Position numbers and translations under genes: made by a program
Part shown: piece by piece, positions 24,431 through 26,971 of the stretch
Layout: each line of letters begins with the position of its first letter
Numbering within the stretch: the stretch's first letter is position 1
The notes under the pieces: generated by a model
Told to the model about the DNA's origin: nothing
The model's database searches: none
The model's input: the letters and a program-made list of their open reading frames with translations, nothing else
Assembly (NCBI GenBank): GCA_047605425.1
Contig: JASGFT010000056.1
Span: 1 to 26,971 of the forward strand
From: JAKPAM01 sp047605425
Lineage (GTDB): Bacteria; Pseudomonadota; Gammaproteobacteria; Burkholderiales; Burkholderiaceae_E
Length of the DNA: 26,971 nt
Reading direction: 5' to 3'

Positions 24431-25693
24431 TCAGCCGGCCGGGCAGACGCGGTCGCGCCCCTCGGCCTTGGCCTGGTACAGCATCGCGTCGGCGCGGCCG
24501 AGCAACTGGTCGGCGGTCTCGTCCGGCCCGAGATACTCGGCCACGCCGAAGCTCGAGGTCACGAAGACCTGCCCGCCGTCGGCGTCGATCGGCCGGTTGC
24601 TGACCAGGCGGCGCAGGCGGTCGGCGATCCGCAGCGCCGCCGGCAGCCGCGTCTCGGGCAGCACGATGACGAACTCCTCGCCGCCGTAGCGGGCCATCCA
24701 GTCGATCCGTTCGCGAAGCTGCTCGCGCAGCCGGGCGGCGACCTCGCGCAGCACCTGGTCTCCGGCCACGTGCCCGAGCGTGTCGTTGACCCGCTTGAAA
24801 TGATCGACGTCGGCGAAGATCACCGACAGGCTGCGCTGGTAGCGGCGGCAGCGCTCCAGCTCGCGCGGCAGCCGCTCGTCCAGCGAGCGCCGGTTCGGAC
24901 ATCCGGTCAGCGTATCGGTCAGCGACAGGCGCTTGACCTCGTCGAGCGCGCCGGCGAGCTGCTCGGTCCGCTCGGCCACCAGCAGGTCGAGCCGGTCGAT
25001 GTGCCCGCTCAGATCGTGCTGCAACTGCCGGAATCCCTGCGACACCAGATCGATCTCGTCGACGCTGCGCCGCCCCCGCCGCTCGAGGATCAGCGGCCGG
25101 GCCAGCTCGTTGGGCTGGAGCTGCGCGGCGAAACGGGCGATCTGCTGCAGCGGCGCCTGCAGCTCGCGACGCAGCACCCAGGCCACGATCGCGCAGACGA
25201 TCGCGATGAACAGCGCATAGCCGGCGATGATCCGCGCCGAGCGATGCAGCGCGACCTCGCCGAAATGGCGGGTATCGCCCCAGATGTCGAGCAGGCCAAG
25301 CGGCGCGCCGCCCAGGCCCGGCGGCGGCCCGATCGGCAGCGATACGATCGGTGGTTCGGCCGTGTCGATCGCGACCCGGCCGGCCTGGATCGGCTCGTCC
25401 AGCGCCATGCTGACCCGCACCCGCGCGACCTCGGGCAGCGCGGCCAGCCGCTCGACCTGCTCGAGGACCAGCTCGGGCTCGACGTCCCATAGCGCGGCCG
25501 ACAGCGGCGGCACGCTGGTCGCGCCGATCACGTCCATCACGCTGCGGAAGTTGGCCAGGCTGGTCCGGTAGTCGAGCGCCGCGTGCAGGCCGCCGATCAG
25601 CAGCAGGCACAGCAGCGCGAGCAACGCGATACGGTGTATCAGCCGCGATGCCAGCGAACGGAACGGACGGAACTCGAGCGATGTGGCCGCCAT
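24431..25693 (-). CDS. membrane-bound diguanylate cyclase with periplasmic sensor domain
   Basis: It makes the second messenger c-di-GMP from two GTP. The 420-residue protein has a first membrane segment (residues 22-39), a periplasmic domain (about 40-153) of the CHASE8-like kind with ALWDVEPEL and LAALPEVARVRVSM, a second segment (155-174), then a HAMP-like linker and coiled coil leading to a GGDEF domain. The domain has DTLTGCPNRRSLDE, FADVDHFKRVNDTLGHVAGDQ and an intact active site RYGGEEF (GGEEF 337-341). The inhibitory I-site, normally RxxD five residues before, reads ERID (328-331), so the arginine is replaced by glutamate and product inhibition may be lost. The ATG shares one base with the stop of the upstream binding-protein gene. 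Confidence 0.93.
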   Translation of the reverse strand: MAATSLEFRPFRSLASRLIHRIALLALLCLLLIGGLHAALDYRTSLANFRSVMDVIGATSVPPLSAALWDVEPELVLEQVERLAALPEVARVRVSMALDEPIQAGRVAIDTAEPPIVSLPIGPPPGLGGAPLGLLDIWGDTRHFGEVALHRSARIIAGYALFIAIVCAIVAWVLRRELQAPLQQIARFAAQLQPNELARPLILERRGRRSVDEIDLVSQGFRQLQHDLSGHIDRLDLLVAERTEQLAGALDEVKRLSLTDTLTGCPNRRSLDERLPRELERCRRYQRSLSVIFADVDHFKRVNDTLGHVAGDQVLREVAARLREQLRERIDWMARYGGEEFVIVLPETRLPAALRIADRLRRLVSNRPIDADGGQVFVTSSFGVAEYLGPDETADQLLGRADAMLYQAKAEGRDRVCPAG

Positions 25694-26784
25694 CAATATA
25701 TCAACTGCTTCAGGTCGAACGGTGCGCGCGGCCGTCCCCCGTGCCACGCGCGGCTGAACGCGCGAAAGTCGATCCGCGCGCCCGGTTGGTCGAACCGCCG
25801 CGCGGCCTGCGCCGCGCCGGACCGGTCGAACAGGACGAACATCGGCCACCGCAGTTCGAGACCCTCGCGTGCGAAATCGTAACCCTGCGCGTGGTCGTGA
25901 ACCAGCACCAGGCCCAGCGCGCCGATCAGCACGTGCCCGCCCGCCAGCGCTTCGAGCTCGCCGTCGCGCAGCGCGGCGAACGCCTCGGCGGACGTGTTGA
26001 TCGCGCCGAACCATGCGTCGCCGCCCGGTTTGCCGCCGGTCGCGCGCCAGGCCTGCATCGCGCCGAACGCCATCTGGTCGTTGGCGGCCCATACCAGCCG
26101 CGCCAGCGGATAGCGGCGATACAAGACGCGCGCCTGGTACGCGGCCTTCTCGCGCCGCCAATCCCCGTAGACCTGCTGCAGCAGCCGCACGTCGCCGGCC
26201 TCGGCGATCGCCCGCCGCAGGCCGGCATCGCGATCGCGCGCCGTCGGCGTCGCGCGGTCGCCGCCGAAGGCCAGCATCGGCAGCTTGCCGTCGACGCCGC
26301 GCAAGCCCTCCTGGCGCCGCCCCCGCTCGATCAGCGCGCGGGCGATCAGGTAGCCGGCCTGCTCGGCATCGGGCTCCAGGCTGCCGAGCCAGAACGGATA
26401 GCGGGTGCGGGGCGCGCCGGTCAGATCGCGGGCGCGGCCGTACACGCCGCTGAACACGACGAGCACGCGAATGCCGTGCCCGTCGAGCGTCTTGAGCATC
26501 TCGGGCACGGTGCCGTTGTCATTGGTGATCAGCAGGTAGTCGGGGCGCTCGGCCGGCGGCAGCGCGGCGATCTCGCGCACCTGCCGCAACGCCCGCACCG
26601 GATCGCGCTCGGCGTAGCGCACCTCGAAGCGGATGCCGAGCTGGTCGGCGGCCGCGGCCATCGCCTGCGCGGCGGCGACCCAGAACACCTCGTCGCTGCG
26701 GCCGGGATTGACGAAGACCGCCGACGCCGCCCAGGCGCCGGAGACGGCCGCCACCAGCCAGCCGATCATCGCCGCACGGATCAT
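25693..26784 (-). CDS. periplasmic sugar-binding-type (PBP1) substrate-binding protein
   Basis: A secreted type I periplasmic binding protein of 363 residues with no transporter genes beside it. The signal peptide is MIRAAMIGWLVAAVSGAWA, cut before AS. Typical PBP1 features are SAVFVNPGRSDEVFWVAAAQAM at the start of lobe 1, YLLITNDNG and LVVFSGV strands, the lobe-2 crossover GYLIARALIERG with LPMLAFGGDRATPTARDRDAGL, and WAANDQMAFGAMQAW. The start is uncertain: ATG 26784 gives a compact signal peptide; GTG 26811 (GGAG very close) or ATG 26847 would lengthen it. Its TGA overlaps the ATG of the diguanylate cyclase, so the two are translationally coupled and probably work as ligand receptor and output enzyme. 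Confidence 0.87.
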   Translation of the reverse strand: MIRAAMIGWLVAAVSGAWAASAVFVNPGRSDEVFWVAAAQAMAAAADQLGIRFEVRYAERDPVRALRQVREIAALPPAERPDYLLITNDNGTVPEMLKTLDGHGIRVLVVFSGVYGRARDLTGAPRTRYPFWLGSLEPDAEQAGYLIARALIERGRRQEGLRGVDGKLPMLAFGGDRATPTARDRDAGLRRAIAEAGDVRLLQQVYGDWRREKAAYQARVLYRRYPLARLVWAANDQMAFGAMQAWRATGGKPGGDAWFGAINTSAEAFAALRDGELEALAGGHVLIGALGLVLVHDHAQGYDFAREGLELRWPMFVLFDRSGAAQAARRFDQPGARIDFRAFSRAWHGGRPRAPFDLKQLIY

Positions 26785-26865
26785 CGTCCGGACCGCTCGT
26801 GTACGCGCCACCGTCTCCGCGTCCCCTGGTCGCCGGATGCAAGGCATCCGCGCTCGCGTTCTATT

Positions 26866-26906
26866 CGCTAAACGAAAACGCCCGACCGGCGAGACCCGGT
26901 CGGGCG
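26866..26906 (-). terminator. rho-independent terminator after the tRNA
   Basis: A perfect 11-bp stem (CGCCCGACCGG 26879-26889 with CCGGTCGGGCG 26896-26906) has a 6-base loop. On the minus strand it is followed by TTTTCGTTT. It sits 11 bases beyond the tRNA CCA, so it ends the tRNA transcript reading leftwards. Confidence 0.85.
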
Positions 26907-26917
26907 TGTGAATCGGT

Positions 26918-26971
26918 TGGTGGAGAGGAGGAGGATCGAACTCCCGACCTTCGCATTGCGAACGCGACGCT
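26918..26971 (-). tRNA. tRNA-Ala (anticodon CGC), 3' part only
   Basis: Reading the minus strand from the window edge gives, in order: anticodon stem TCGCG/TGCGA with loop TTCGCAA (anticodon CGC, codon GCG), variable AGGTC, T-arm GGGAG-TTCGATC-CTCCT, acceptor strand CCTCTCC, A73 and an encoded CCA. U at position 70 fits the G3-U70 identity pair of alanine tRNA, but the 5' half is outside the window so the pair cannot be checked. The stem has two G-U pairs (31-39 and 49-65). Confidence 0.85.

Overview
The window is about 27 kb of very GC-rich chromosome. Gene content points to a betaproteobacterium, probably Burkholderiales: a System I cytochrome c maturation operon, paired lower Entner-Doudoroff genes, an EpsC-type serine acetyltransferase and -10 boxes of the TAGAAT/GATAAT kind. 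This placement is inference; no rRNA or species marker is present.

Left part (1-4700): the C-terminal part of a UvrA-type excinuclease subunit converges on and overlaps kdgK. kdgK diverges from eda, so KDG kinase and KDPG aldolase share one intergenic region, and argE follows eda closely. Then comes a GC-poor patch (about 4900-6070) with one unrecognised 323-residue protein preceded by a promoter-like sequence and two perfect palindromes. It looks acquired.

Middle part (6128-15779): fdhD and a zinc-ribbon metallopeptidase-like gene form a translationally coupled minus-strand pair. Divergent from them is a complete ccm operon in the order ccmI-A-B-C-D-E-F-G-H, mostly joined by 1-4 bp overlaps. 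The divergent region has two FNR-like boxes, one about 41 bp upstream of a predicted ccm start site.

Right part (15886-26971): a LOG-family protein, an acyl-CoA ligase and a hotdog thioesterase on the plus strand. Next are two adjacent genes that each keep both ends but have lost the middle, a DUF4198 (NikM-like) remnant and a TerC remnant, on either side of a small outer-membrane barrel gene. A cytoplasmic-type gamma-glutamyltransferase homologue diverges from an XRE/MmyB-like regulator, with a candidate operator between them. After a 14-bp tandem repeat come cysE and a two-gene unit: a periplasmic sugar-binding-type protein whose stop overlaps the start of a membrane diguanylate cyclase, probably a sensory pair. 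The window ends in the 3' part of a tRNA-Ala(CGC)-like gene with its terminator.

The most unusual points are the unrecognised GC-poor gene with its double palindrome, the two internally deleted neighbouring genes, the binding protein/cyclase pair with a degenerate product-inhibition site, and the FNR-like boxes between ccm and fdhD.
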